A DNA stretch of 64,000 bases, taken from positions 127,857,593-127,921,592 of the forward strand of contig OX638130.1 in NCBI GenBank assembly GCA_951804985.1, written 5' to 3'. Each line of letters opens with the position of its first letter. Positions within the stretch are counted from its first letter, which is position 1. Under the pieces are notes generated by a model, which ran no database searches, was not told the origin of the DNA, and saw only the letters and a program-made list of their open reading frames with translations. Below are positions 11,040 through 22,625 of the stretch, piece after piece. This DNA comes from Dryomyza anilis. Taxonomy: Eukaryota; Arthropoda; Insecta; Diptera; Dryomyzidae. Both the position numbers and the translations under genes were made by a program.

Positions 11040-12545
11040 ATTTTCTCAAAATAGTAATTTCCTCCTTATAAACAAATCTCCGCAATTGAACACTTCCCAA
11101 AAATAAATATCCAAATAAACATCAAAATAGACTGGAGATTCGTCGAAATAAAAATAAATTTCATCAAAATTGATATATCCTTGAAATAAACATTTCCTCG
11201 TTCCTTTCCAGTTCCTCAAAATGGTAATTTCTCCAAAAGAAATATTTGCCAGTAATGGACATTTCTCGAAATGGAAATTTCCCGAAATGGACGTTCCCGA
11301 AATAGACGTTGTCGAAATAAACAGTTTTTCGAATTTGACACATTACCGGCATAGACATTTTCCTAAAATAGATACTTCATCAAAACTGAAATTACCTCGA
11401 AATTGACATTTCCTCAAAAATAAGATTTCAAGAAATAAAAATATAATTTAAATTGTTATTTCCTCGAAATGTAATTTTTTTTTAAATTGACTTCCTCGAA
11501 ATGAAATCTCCTTAATATGAAATTTTCCGAAATGATCCTATATATTACATGGAGAATTACCTAATATAGATACTTCCCCGAAATACACATTTCCTCGAAA
11601 TAGACATTTCCTCGAAATGAACATTACCTTAATATGGTGGATACCCGAAATGATCGTATACCCGACATGTAATTTTCCCTAAAATAGATACTTTTCCGTA
11701 ATTGACATTGCCTCGAAATAGAAACTCCTCGAAAAATGGATATTTCCTCGAAATGAACTTTCCCCGAAATGAACATTTCAATATTATGGTGGATACTCGA
11801 AATGATCCTATACCCGACATGTAATTTTCCCTAAAATAGATACTTTTCCATAATTGACATTGCCTCGAAATAGGCATTTCCTCGAAATAAAAGTGTCTTC
11901 CAAAGGAATATTTTCTCGAAATGGATATATCTTTTAATTGGACATTTCCCGATATGATTTTATACCCGACATGGAGATTTACTTAATACAGGTTCTTCGC
12001 CGAAAGTGGCATTTCCTCTAAAAGGATATTCTTTGAAGAATGTGTATTCGTCGAAATAAAATAAATCGTCTAAATCAATATTTCCTCAAAATGAACATTC
12101 CTCGAAATGAACATTTCCTTAATATGGAGATTTCCCGAAATTATCCTATACCCTACATGGACATTTCCCTAAAATAGATACTCCCACTAAAATGCAAATT
12201 CCTCGATATAAACATTAAATAAAACACTAAATTTTCTCGAAATTCCTTTGAAATTGACATTCATCGAAATTGTAATTTCCTTGAAATGGTCATTTCCTCG
12301 TGTGGACGCTTTTTCGATTTGGATAATTTTCAGAATTAGACACATCCTCGAAATTAACACTTTTTCGGAAATGGATTTTGGGATTAAAGATGACTTTGTC
12401 CATAATGGACATTTTCCCGAAATACACAGATTCCAAAATGTGCCAATCACCGAAAAATAATACTTTTCGGTAATGCAATTTTCCCGAAAGAGGCATTTCC
12501 TACAAAAGGGATATTTTCTAGAAACGGTAATTTCCCTAAAAAATT
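11040..12545. repeat. 17-bp minisatellite, unit CCTCGAAATNGACATTT
   Basis: About 85-90 degenerate units of 16-19 bases follow one another, best seen at 11576-11640 and 11700-11790. A higher-order unit of about 157 bases is present. The series 'atacccgaaatgat', 'tatacccgacatg', 'ttccctaaaatagatactttt' and 'attgacattgcctcgaaat' occurs at 11640-11725 and again at 11798-11873, with weaker echoes near 11950 and 12130. Frames read through it are artefacts of the repeat. Confidence 0.9.
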
Positions 12546-14188
12546 TAAATTAATGCTCGAAAGTTCTCAAAAGTGCATCCAATGCTCGAAAGTGTATCAA
12601 ATTCAAGTTGCAAAATTTAAATAAAAAACGAAATTCTTGCTTTTAATTCTTCATCTACATTGATAGTTTTATTTTTTATTAAGGAAATCTGGTAGATTTC
12701 ACAAAATGGTGCGCTCACAAATTCTATTTTTATATTAGTTAAAACTAAAGTCAGCATTTAGAATCTCGAATTTTTTAAATGTTCGAACAATATAAATTTC
12801 AAATCAAGATTACATAGAAATTCTGATAGTCAAATTTAGAAGACGTGTTGCAGATTTTAAAACTCATCGAAGCACTCTATGAGATCTCGTAAACATTCGC
12901 AGTTATATGTACTCAAATCGGCTGTGTAATCAAAAACTAATTTTACAAATGTTTACATCAACTCCAACCATTAACTGCACCTCTACCTCGAAAGAACTTT
13001 ATTTTTTTTTGAGGAGTCTCAACCTCAGACATGAGGCCAACGTTATCGTCATCAGTGTCAGTCAGTCGGAGACCTTTTTGTCTTACCATGGCTTTGCTTT
13101 CGACTGTTGGTTTATCTGACTGTCAGTCTGTCGCACTTTTTCCAATGTCACTCACTCACTGAATAGCATAAAATTAAAATGAATTGATGTCGGTGATGCT
13201 GATTTGTACCCTCGGGGGAATGATTTTAAAATCCAATAAATGTTTATGTTCCTTTTCTTTTGCTACTTCTTCTTTTATTTCTAAAAAAGGTAGTAGAAAA
13301 ATGCCTTCTTTTTGTGTCATGTTTTGTTGCTGTCGTCCTGCGTCGTAGTTGGTATCTTCAATCTGTGCGTCGAAGATTAAAAACGTGCATTTATTTCGCA
13401 TCCGTCCACGTGTTGTTTAGCGTCTTGTGCCGCCTCGTCGGTTCCGTTCTCCTGCATTTTATTTATTTTACGGCGCGCACGTTCGTGGCGAAATAAATGC
13501 CAGTCAGTGTGAGGTGATTCGATTGATTAATTGACTCTTTAAACAGAGCCGTGACATGCGTTGCACGAACGAGCGAGCCAAATCGAAAACAAAGTGGAAA
13601 ATAATTTCTAATCAATGCGCGGCATTTAATTTTAAAAGCCTGTCTGTCTGCATTGTTTAATGAAATTACTGCAATCGTATTTGTTTTTGAAATATGTGTT
13701 ATTTCAATCAAATGTAATTTTCACTTCAATTAAAAGTTGTGCAAATGGTTTTGACTGAATTAGAAATTGGCTGTAATTAATTTGTTTTAAATGATAAATA
13801 ATTGATTAATATGTTTGTCAGTTATTGCAATGGGAATTGACTTTTTTTTATCGTGTATTATGTAATGTTTTAATTGCAATGTTAGTGAAATTAACAAATA
13901 AAACAAATTATTGAAATAATTAAATATTATAATGTTTGTTTGCCAAAGTGTTTTACAAAACAATTTACACAAATTTGTGGTTTAATTGTATGAAACAAAA
14001 ATGAATTATTTTAATTTTAGTAAATTTTAGATTTTTGTATTTCTATAATAATGATTTAATTTTATTTATATTCAAATTCAAATATTTGTTGTAAAATGAT
14101 TAAAAAATGAAAGATATATTTCAAAAAAATATCGTACATTCGAATTTTAGAATAATTCAAGTTCACAATATTTAAGTTCCCTTAATGT
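12546..14188. other. Non-coding DNA
   Basis: The segment 13000-13700 is more complex and slightly GC-richer ('gcatccgtccacgtgttgtttagcgtcttgtgccgcctcgtcgg'). I find no protein family in any frame. The remainder is AT-rich with no shared repeats. Confidence 0.4.
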
Positions 14189-14472
14189 AAAACGAATTCG
14201 TTACAAAAACGTCAATAATTCTAGTTCTAGAATTTTTTGAATTAACCCACATATTTTGTAAAATGAAACGAAATGTGATTCGTTAAAAAAAACTTCCAAC
14301 ATTTTAGTGACAGATTTCTTTAAATTAAATGAAATTAAAACGACGATGAAATAAATCACTTTTCGTTTCGTTTTACAAAATAAGGGTTTAATAAAACAAA
14401 AACGACGACGAAATGAACAAGTCAAAACATGCTGTCACTTGAATTTCTGACGTTTTTAGACGAATTCGTTTT
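14189..14472. mobile_element. Foldback MITE with AAAACGAATTCG ends, 284 bp
   Basis: The outer ends AAAACGAATTCGT and ACGAATTCGTTTT are inverted repeats, extending inward over 'aaaacgtca' and 'tgacgtttt'. A second inverted pair lies inside: 'ttttgtaaaatgaaacgaaa' near 14255 and 'tttcgtttcgttttacaaaa' near 14360. Nearly the whole element can fold on itself, so it is a foldback-type non-autonomous transposon. No coding capacity is seen. Confidence 0.8.
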
Positions 14473-14515
14473 TGTTTTTATTTTCGTTCAACGTTATATT
14501 TTTTTTACGTTATCA

Positions 14516-14734
14516 CACCCAGAAAAAAAATTCCCTAAAATCCAATTAAAATTGGTCAATAGGACAATTATTGATTTAATAGTATACAAAAAATAAATCT
14601 TTTCATATAAACTCAATAGCAATGTAATGGTATTTTTAATTATTTAAAGGTATTTTCCGATTAAAATAATAATTTGTCCTATTGACTATTTTTAATAGTA
14701 AAAACTATTATGTTTATAGTATTTTTACTGGGTG
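14516..14734. mobile_element. CACCCAG...CTGGGTG MITE, 219 bp
   Basis: Seven-base perfect terminal inverted repeats, CACCCAG and CTGGGTG, are followed by A runs and 'taatagtaaaaactatta'-like internal palindromes. A second left end (acacccagaaaaaaatactata) lies at about 18312. No coding frame is seen. The flanking bases do not show a certain target duplication. Confidence 0.7.
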
Positions 14735-15560
14735 CTGTTTTCATGAAACGTATTTAAATATCAAATTTTGAATTTTGCAAGTGTAAAAAAATGTAAAATG
14801 CATCGAATGTTGGAACATGTCACATATTATTTTAAAGGGATGTAATGAAATTAATTTTCTATTTATTTTGAACATTCTTTAAAATAATTGGATTTTGAAA
14901 TTATCTAATACACATCATTTTAAATTTAACAAATATTCCTTAATTTATAAAATAGCTCTATTTTTATATTAAATGTTAAAGTTGTTAAAAAAAATATTTT
15001 CTCAAAGATAAAACAATTATTCCAGCTGTCCTGTCTCACACTTTTGTACATATACATTTTTATTGTCTGTATTCAAAAGCAGAATATATATATTTTTGCA
15101 AGCAAATGTTTTAACGAACTTTCGTACTCTAAAAATACACTAAAAGACAGCAAGAAAAAAAAAATTACAGCCAGATAAAAATGTTAAAAAGAAAAACTAA
15201 ACAAAACTCCCAAACACTTTGGGTAGCTTGTCTGCCCAATGTATTTATTTGGAACATATTTTAATTACACTCGGTCATGACCATGGTCATCAATCAGTCT
15301 GGCGACATGCAGCGCAGTATCGCCGCCCGGCAGTTGGACCAATTAGACTGCGGTGGTGTGAGTGGTGCTACCAGGGTTTAGAATTGAGCAAAGTTTAGGA
15401 AATAAGAGAGACATGTAGATTTTATACGGAAAAGATTGATACAAAAACAGGGTGTTTGCATTTTGATTAAGGATTTTAATTCAGTATTTTAATTTAATTG
15501 TTTTAATCAAAATATATTTTTTCAATTGTTTATTTATTTTATGAATTTTCAGTAATATTT
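14735..15560. other. AT-rich non-coding DNA
   Basis: Only a short GC-rich patch at 15270-15370 stands out ('ggcgacatgcagcgcagtatcgccgcccggcagttgg'). It reads like a unique, possibly conserved fragment, but no gene can be built around it. Confidence 0.35.
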
Positions 15561-15564
15561 AATT

Positions 15565-17241
15565 TACAGAAAAAATTCATCAATATGATGAATTTATACA
15601 TAAATGTTATGAATTTTTCCGCCAACTACCAGATTCATCATATTAATACCACCGTTTATTAAATGACATATTGATGAATGTATTCATTATATTTATGAAC
15701 GAAATATTCAATACAATGAAATTGAATCGTCATTTCAAAAAAAAAAAAATGTTTTAGAAAATAATTCGAAAAAAATGTTTTAAAAAATAATCCGATAATT
15801 TTTATTAAAAAAAATGTTTTCAAAAAAAAAAATTATCTTCGAAAATTGTTTTCCAACAAAAAAATTATTTTCAATAAATTTAAAAAAAAAATTGTTTTAA
15901 ATTTTTTTATTTTTTTTGAATTATATTTTTAATAAATATAACATTTTTTTAATAAAAAGTTGCATGTAATTATAAAAAAACATTTTACTAATGTATGCAT
16001 GTCGAGCAAGCACAGAAAAAAATGTACATCATATTGATGAATTCCGTTCTTCAAACCATGATTCTTTGTATTGAAGAGCCATTCATAATATTAATGACTC
16101 GCGCCATCAATGTTATGAATGCTATCATAAATATGAATAACGCTTGGTAACTGTCGAAAAAGTGTTCTTCAATATGATGAACTGTATGTGAAGAATACGT
16201 TTCATCATATTAATGAACCGAAATATAAAATACAACATATTAGTTCTTCATATTGAAGAACTCTGTTCATTAAAACAAATATCTATCAAAATGTTTTTTT
16301 TTCGTTCATTGTTTGCCGTACTTCTTAGTTCTCAAGTAGTTCTTGTGTGTTATTTCTTATATAATGCTTGCTCAACATTCATAAATTAGTAAAATGTTTT
16401 ATAATATCTATTATAATAATTAATAAAAAGTTATATTTATAAAAATATATATTTGAAAAAAATGTTTTTTCGAAAAAAAAATTTTTCGAACAATTTTTTG
16501 TTTCGAAAAAATGTTTTTTTCGAACAAATTTTTTCTTTTGAACAATTTTTTTTTTCGAAAAATTTTGTTTTTTCGAAAAAAAATTTTTTTCGGATAATTT
16601 TTTAAAATTGTTTTTACTTTTATTTTTTAAATAAAATTTTTACAACAATTTTTTTTCGAATTAATTTATAATTTTTTTTTTTTTAATTATTATGAACAAA
16701 TTCATCAATATTACAATTCAAATTCATTGTATTGAATATTTAAGTCATATATATAATGAATACATTCATTAATATGTCATTTAATGAACGGTGGTATCAA
16801 TATGATGAATCTGGTAGTTGGTGAAAAAATTCATAATATTTATGAATAAATTCATCATATTGAAGAATTTTTTTTTCTGTGAGCATTAAATAAAAGATAA
16901 CTTACAAGAACTACTTGAGAATTGAGAAGTATGGCAAAAAATTAACGAAAAATACATAATTTGATTGAAATTTGGTTTGATGAACAGCATTCTTCAATAT
17001 TATGTACATATATGGTGTACTTTATGTATTTGTTCATTAATATGAAGACAGGTATGCTTCACATACAGTTCATCATACTGAAGAGCACTATTTCGACAGT
17101 TACCAAGCGTTCATCATATTTGTGATCGCATTCATAACATTGATGTCGTTAGTCATTAATATTATGAATGGTTCTTCAATACAATGAATCATGGTTTGAA
17201 GAACGAAATTCATCAAAATGCTGTACATTATTTTTTCTATG
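15565..17241 (+). mobile_element. CACAG MITE interrupted by another copy of itself
   Basis: The left end is slightly decayed (TACAGAAAAA) and the right end reads TTTTTTCTATG followed by TA. The left arm and A/T core run to 'gcatgtcgagcaag' at 16010. The right arm resumes at 16882 with 'agcattaaataaaagataac', matching 'aaagcattatataagaaataac' in the complete copy at 5433-6322. The intervening 871 bases are a second copy in inverted orientation. The outer element alone would be about 805 bases. Confidence 0.85.
16011..16881 (-). mobile_element. Inner CACAG MITE, 871 bp, inserted in reverse
   Basis: It is a near-complete copy with CACAGAAAAAAATGTAC and TTTTTTTTTCTGTG ends. It is flanked by AG at 16009-16010 and AG at 16882-16883. 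Against the uninterrupted sequence around 5965 this implies a 2-bp duplication that is not TA. The core contains runs such as 'tttttcgaaaaaa' repeated many times. No protein is encoded. Confidence 0.85.
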
Positions 17242-17243
17242 TA

Positions 17244-17266
17244 CAAATAAATTTATAAGAATAAAA

Positions 17267-17311
<45 letters not shown>

Positions 17312-17362
17312 AATTAATTAAATAAACAAATAAACAAATAAATTAATAAATAAATAAATAGA

Positions 17363-17415
<53 letters not shown>

Positions 17416-17474
17416 AAATAAATTAATAAATAAATTAATAAATAAATTAATAAATAAATTAATAAATAAATTAA

Positions 17475-17509
<35 letters not shown>

Positions 17510-17552
17510 GTAAATAAATAATTAAATAAATAAATAATTAAATAAATAACAT
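17244..17552. repeat. (TAAA)n microsatellite, about 300 bp
   Basis: A long run of AAAT/TAAA tetranucleotides carries interspersed 'taattaat' and 'aacaaat' variants. It starts almost exactly at the right terminus of the outer MITE (17241), so it may have grown from A-rich flanking sequence or a tail. Confidence 0.95.
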
Positions 17553-17554
17553 TT

Positions 17555-17996
17555 AATCACAGAAATCAAATTTTAAAGTTTGAAGTGCTTTAAAAATTCG
17601 AAAAATTTATATTAGAATTAGAAATACGGATTTTGTGAGGCTATATCCAGAACAAAACGCAAATATTTTTGTTTTTTATGCTATAACTTTTTACTAGCGC
17701 AAGATAAAATAGTAATATAAAGGCATTAATTGTTTGTTTTTAAAGCACCTATTTATTGGAATAATTAATTCAAAATATTTTGTCAAACATTAATTTGCCA
17801 TTTGTTATTGCAGGAAAAAATGTTTGGCAAATATGTTTAAATAATGATGCAGTTCAATATATGCTTTAAAAATAAACAATTAATACCTTTACATCAATAT
17901 TTTATCTTGCACCAATAAACAATTATATCAAAAAAACGCAAATGTCAAAAATTGAACATTCGCCCCTTTGGCATGATAGTGAAGATATGTTCATGA
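17555..17996 (-). mobile_element. TGCCAAAAGGG element, one end missing
   Basis: The right terminus 'cattcgcccctttggcatgatagtgaagatat' and the internal phrases 'atgctataactttttact', 'agataaaatag' and 'aaagcacctat' match the more complete copies at 24926-25612 and 29090-30213. The other terminus is absent; the copy starts within 'aaattttaaagtttgaagtgcttt'. No coding frame is present. Confidence 0.7.
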
Positions 17997-17999
17997 TCA

Positions 18000-18830
18000 T
18001 GACTTCCCTAGTAGGGTAAATTTCTACTCTGGTAGAGCCAGGTGAAAGGTATCGCAAATTGAATTTCATAGTCTGGTATGGGTTGGACTTGAAATCCCCA
18101 AAGAGTAAATGCCCTAATACAAAAGCCTCAAATACAAAATCCCAAAATTTGTTTGTAAGAAGTACAGTAAAATTAATTTTTCAACACAAATGGGTAAATT
18201 GTAATTAAATGAGAAAAATAAAATAATAAACCGATTAAATTTTAAATATTTATATATTTATATTTAAGCTTTTAAATATTTAATATTCCTCATGTGATCT
18301 ATTTTTTTGTACACCCAGAAAAAAATACTATATAAGTAATAGTTTTGTACTATTTGCAAAACGACGAAATATATATTGGGTATCCTTTGAAACGTTCCGG
18401 ACCCCATAGCGCCTAATTCAGAAATTTGATCCATTGACCTGTAAATAAAATAAAAAATCTTGAAATTGAAATTCAAGTTTAAGTAGGGTTTTTTTTCTTA
18501 TTTCACCCCGACCAATAAAGAAAATTTTAACAACGTAACCATAAATTAAGATTAAATTTCAAATTCCGGGGATTTTTGAGGATTTTATCTATTTCCTAAT
18601 TTAATATTTAGGGAATTTGTTTTAGACGCTTTTTTATTTGAGGATTTTGTGTTTGCGAATTATGAGTATGGGGCTTATTCAAAACCTTTGGATCTTTTGA
18701 GTTTGAAGATTTAAAGCCGCTCTCCTGGAATATGAGGGGAGTGGAAAATCAGCAATTGCACATGTTGTCTAATATTTTGAGCACTTATTTATCTCACAAA
18801 AAACAAAGTATGTAACTGAGTGAGACCGCC
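18000..18830. other. Non-coding DNA with a CACCCAG fragment
   Basis: A left end of the CACCCAG MITE lies at about 18312-18350. The phrase 'ccctagtagggtaaatttctactctggtagagccagg' at about 18005 and the text around 18720 look like worn repeat DNA, but I cannot assign them. Confidence 0.35.
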
Positions 18831-19295
18831 TAAATAGTTGCCATCTTCTTCAGTTCCTTGGATCCCTAGCGGGACATAGGGCATCAAATGATGTTTCATT
18901 GGCTGTGGTTTTTAATCGGGATTAACAGGGCGCCGACCCATCATCCCTATCCTGGTGATGGGGCTGCCATCTCACAGATTCCAGGGGTGCGAGCGCTGCC
19001 GTTGGCCAATTAAAATGCTCGTTCGCCACTATCTCTTAACTCGTGACCCCAGCTAGCCCCGACGAAACCCTACAGACCTTAACTTCGAATATGTCGAAGC
19101 AGCCCATGTAGGGTGCGTTGCTCACATCTGCTAGTAATAGACGGGTGTCTAATATAACATTGCCCGGTGGTCGCCACTAGGAGGCAGTGAGTCTGCTTGA
19201 TGAGATACTAAACAAGGATCGCGCTGCCCTCCCCAAGTAGAGGCAGTCAGACACTTTACCTTGTTAGCCCCATCCTGACCACCATAGTTACCATG
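18830..19295. repeat. GC-rich island, probable retroelement remnant
   Basis: About 460 bases stand out sharply from the AT-rich surroundings. Phrases include 'ggcgccgacccatcatccctatcc', 'ggggctgccatctcacagattccaggggtgcg' and 'gcgctgccctccccaagtagaggcagtcagac'. Both strands carry stops in all frames, so there is no intact gene. The texture is like the untranslated ends or decayed coding region of a non-LTR retrotransposon. That is an impression, not an alignment. Confidence 0.4.
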
Positions 19296-20860
19296 GGTAT
19301 TTGAATATTTGTTTTTGTTTAACCGGTTTCAATTACTATACTGATTGTATTTAAAACATTATGGCTATATTTTGTATAATAATATAACTAAAACTATATT
19401 TGAAATCATATAAGTAACCCTGTAAACATCTATTTTTCGTATCGTTACCGTCATCCATGTTTTGTTGTAATTTCAACCTTAATATTTACTCAAGCAAACT
19501 ACAAGATTTTGGTTAAATGAATTTAATGTATATTTTTTTTATGTAATCTTCTTCCGTTATTCATACAGTTAAACTAGGAATATGTCTGTATGTCTGTCTA
19601 TTTATCTGTCTTTTTGCATGTCTGTCTGCCAGTCGGTCGGTCTATCTCTTAGTCTGTCATCTGTGCGTATATAGAAAATGTTGTTAGTTGCTCTAAAGAT
19701 TTTTTACTAAAACATAAAACTTTTTTCCCTTGGGTTCGGCAATTTATTTGCTGGATTTAACCATGTCTGCATGTTTGCTAAACTTGTGTTGAGGAAATAC
19801 ATTAAATTGTATAAACGTTACGAAATAAATACATAGTAGCATCAAAGGGAGCAACAAAACAAAGTGTTTGCTAAAATAATGCAGTTGTTACTATGTTATC
19901 CAACCGACCGACCGACCGATTTAATATTTGCCAACAAAAATGTGTTGTGTTAATTTGTGAAAATTTACGAAACAGAAAATTAAAATTAATGATTTTGCAT
20001 TTTTATTAATGAAGATAAAGATACAGTCGTTAGGCTAAAGAAAAATGATTGTGAGTTTAATTAAATGTCTTGCCGTAGTGAGTGCAAGGTAATGGACATT
20101 GTTTGAAACCCTAAAGGTTTCATATAGATAAATTTATGATTTTGAATGGACAAAATGAACAATAACCCATAGACCCAAAAAAGCAAGGGTTGTCTTTGAT
20201 ATCAGTCAACACTAGGAATAATATCAATTCATAACTTGCATTTAATGCGCGTCCCAAACATCTGCTTTGTCGACATCCATATCAGCGCTCGTCATAAGTG
20301 TTGCTCGAACTCATTAATTTTCCCATTTTCCCCAAAAATGTTCGATCCTTTTTGTTACCCTTCAGTTCATCTTCCTTTCAGTTCATCCGCCTTTCAGTTC
20401 ATCCGCATTGTTGTTGCGTTAACTCATTAATGAGGTGTCGATAGCTTAATAGAGTATTTAATTACTAGCCTCTGGTGCAGCACTTAGTTGTTGCCCAAAG
20501 GGTCTCCAATTTAGCTGCAGCATAGTGCTAACATTTTATAGTTTCTACATTTATCTACTTTGTATGTTTAATAACTTTTGCTGCTCCAAAAAGGTTCTTC
20601 AACATTTTCAATGTTTTTCATATGAGTTCCCTTTTGGCCTCAGTTCTTCTTATAGCATGTCACAGGTAAAGCAACTGATTCACTTATGAACCAGTTACAA
20701 TATCAAACCATCAAGTACTACTTGAGCATGGAATGAAGTGATGCCAGCATTTGAGGCATCATATCGAGTATTTTGAAAGCACCTCTTATGTCTGCCAATA
20801 CCGTAAATGTATTGTTGAGGTGATACAATGAACTTACACGGAAAATAAAATTTGATTGTG
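19296..20860. other. Non-coding DNA
   Basis: There are simple gtctgtctg stretches near 19585-19660 and a short run of ccgaccgaccgac at about 19903. A three-copy 17-base repeat (tttcagttcatccgcct-like) lies at 20362-20408. No gene or larger repeat is seen. Confidence 0.4.
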
Positions 20861-21170
20861 TACACTTTTTATTATAGGTACACGAAAGGGTATATTACAT
20901 TTAGTCATCCGCTCGTACTACACAAAAGGAAGTATGCCCGGTTTAGAAAAGTCAGTCTGTTAATTTGTCTGTTGAAACCAAGATTTCATTAAAACTAGAA
21001 GAGCTAAATCTATAAAGTTCAGAAATTAGTTTACTTTTATATCTAGGTTGTTGGATATAGAAAATGAATGTGATCGGTCGATTAGCATAGCACTAAAATC
21101 TTCTACAGCATTTTACTTTATCGACCGATGTAAACCTTTTTATAAGCCCCTATTTATGCTCAAATAAATG
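20860..21170. repeat. Fragment of the fly repeat seen at 5313-6812
   Basis: The sequence 'ggtacacgaaagggtatattacatttagtcatccg', then 'acacaaaaggaagtatgcccgg', a gtctgtt stretch and 'gatcggtcgattagcat' follows the order of phrases in the 5313-6812 repeat. It is much diverged. The assignment rests on order and a few short matches. Confidence 0.4.
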
Positions 21171-21239
21171 AAAATAATTTTATTTTTATTTCTTCACACC
21201 TTATGGTATTTGTTTATTAGAGTAATATAATTCTCTGTA

Positions 21240-21535
21240 TCGTCGGTAGCTCAAGGTTAGTGCGGTGGACTGCGAGCCGAAAGGTCCCGGTTCAAGCCTG
21301 GACTGGGGCTAACAACATCTTTTCATAGAAACATTTTTCTATACCGCGCTAGCTCTCGGCAGTAAATGGCAAACCTACGAGTGTAAAACATTGCCTATGA
21401 AAAACTCTCACCCGCCGTTCGTATTCGGATTTAGGTCCCAGAACTTTGAGTACAAATATAACACGCACAGCTCCAAATGGTGAGAGAGCTCGGTCTTATA
21501 GGAATGTAGCGCCAAACTATTATTATTATTATTAT
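21240..21535 (+). mobile_element. tRNA-derived SINE, copy 1, with (ATT)n tail
   Basis: The head contains a pol III A-box-like 'tagctcaaggttagtgcg' and a B-box 'ggttcaagcct' about 35 bases later, as in a tRNA gene. A tRNA-unrelated body of about 230 bases follows ('taacaacatcttttcatag', 'ctctcggcagtaaatg', 'gaatgtagcgcc'), ending in (ATT)n. TAATATAATT occurs before the element (21223-21232) and after it (21536-21545), a target-site duplication. The (ATT) tail rather than poly-A suggests mobilisation by an I-like or similar LINE. The copy at 26641-26940 is very close in sequence. Confidence 0.9.
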
Positions 21536-21545
21536 TAATATAATT

Positions 21546-21986
21546 ATCTCCCAAAACAACTTTTCTAAAAGAAAGAAAATTCTTTCCAGGACTATTCTTC
21601 CCTGGGTTATTGATAAACGGACTATTTCCCCAGACAATTATTTCCCTAGATAATTTTCTAAGAGACAATTTTACCCAAACTATTCTTTGTCAGACATTTC
21701 TTTCCCGTAAAATATATCTTCCAGATAATTTATACCTTTTCTCTAAAAAACTGGTCATAAGTAAGTCATAAGAAATATTAATAAAAATCTTAAATACTTA
21801 AAGGTTTTATTTTTTATTTTAGAGAAATATTTAATTTTTTAAAATTTTGAAATAAAAATTCATTAATTTCAATCTGTTTATTTTGGAGAATACCATTCAA
21901 AATCAACAAATTTTCTTTTAATTTTTTCGCGAACGAATTAAATGATTATTTTCCAACGAATCATAGAAAACATCATCATCTTATTA
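21546..21986. other. Non-coding, degenerate 'gacaattatttcccc' sequence
   Basis: Sequence at 21546-21740 is a loose repetition of 'ttcccagacaattattt'-like units. It resembles, in reverse, the block at about 54120-54890. No gene is visible. Confidence 0.4.
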
Positions 21987-22404
21987 CACAGAAAAAAATG
22001 TACATCATATTGATGAATTGAAAAAAAAAATTTTTTTCGAAAAAAAAAGAATTTTTACTCGAATACATTTTTTTTCAAACACATTTTTTTCTTTTTTTTG
22101 AATAAATTATTTTTAATATTTTCAAAAAAAAAAAAATGTTTGAAAAATTCGTAATAAAAATGTCCATCAATTAATGTATTTTGAAAAAAAAATATTATAC
22201 AATTCATGAACAAATTTTAAATTATTCATAGATATTATGCTTATATTCATTAATATGATGATTCAAATTCATTGTATTGATAGTATGAATAAGTTCAAAT
22301 ATATTACGAATTCATTCATCAATATGTAATTTAATGAACGGTGGTATCAATATGATGAATCTGGTAGTAGTTAAGATTTATGAATAAATTCTTCATATTG
22401 ATGA
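21987..22404 (+). mobile_element. CACAG MITE, internally deleted
   Basis: It starts with CACAGAAAAAAATGTACATC after TA (21985-21986). It passes straight into a core of A/T runs and then the left-arm sequence in reverse ('aatttaatgaacggtggtatcaatatgatgaatctggtag'). The far TIR is missing; sequence stops at 'cttcatattgatga' beside the palindrome at 22403. About 450 bases shorter than a full copy. Confidence 0.75.
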
Positions 22405-22435
22405 AAGTCAGTCATCCATTGGATGACTGACTTTC
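22403..22435. repeat. Near-perfect 33-nt palindrome
   Basis: The arms GAAAGTCAGTCATCCA and TGGATGACTGACTTTC are exact reverse complements around a single central T. It sits exactly where the MITE at 21987 loses its right end. Confidence 0.9.
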
Positions 22436-22494
22436 AAAATGTTGCTAAAGACTATTTTTTATCATTTTAAAGAACAAATACATCTGTCACATAC

Positions 22495-22580
22495 AAAATA
22501 TGTACATCATATTGAAGAATTTTGTTCTTCAAAAGATGATCCGTTTTATTGCAGAACAATTTCATGAATTCAGCATGCAT
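22495..22580 (+). mobile_element. Fragment of a CACAG MITE right arm
   Basis: The phrases 'acatacaaaatatgtacatcatattgaagaatt' and 'gttcttcaaaagatgatccgttttattg' match the right-arm terminus of the family with several substitutions. The fragment then ends. Confidence 0.5.
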
Positions 22581-22625
22581 TTAAGAGATAACTGAAAAGT
22601 TTGCGACATTTTAATGAAGACTATC

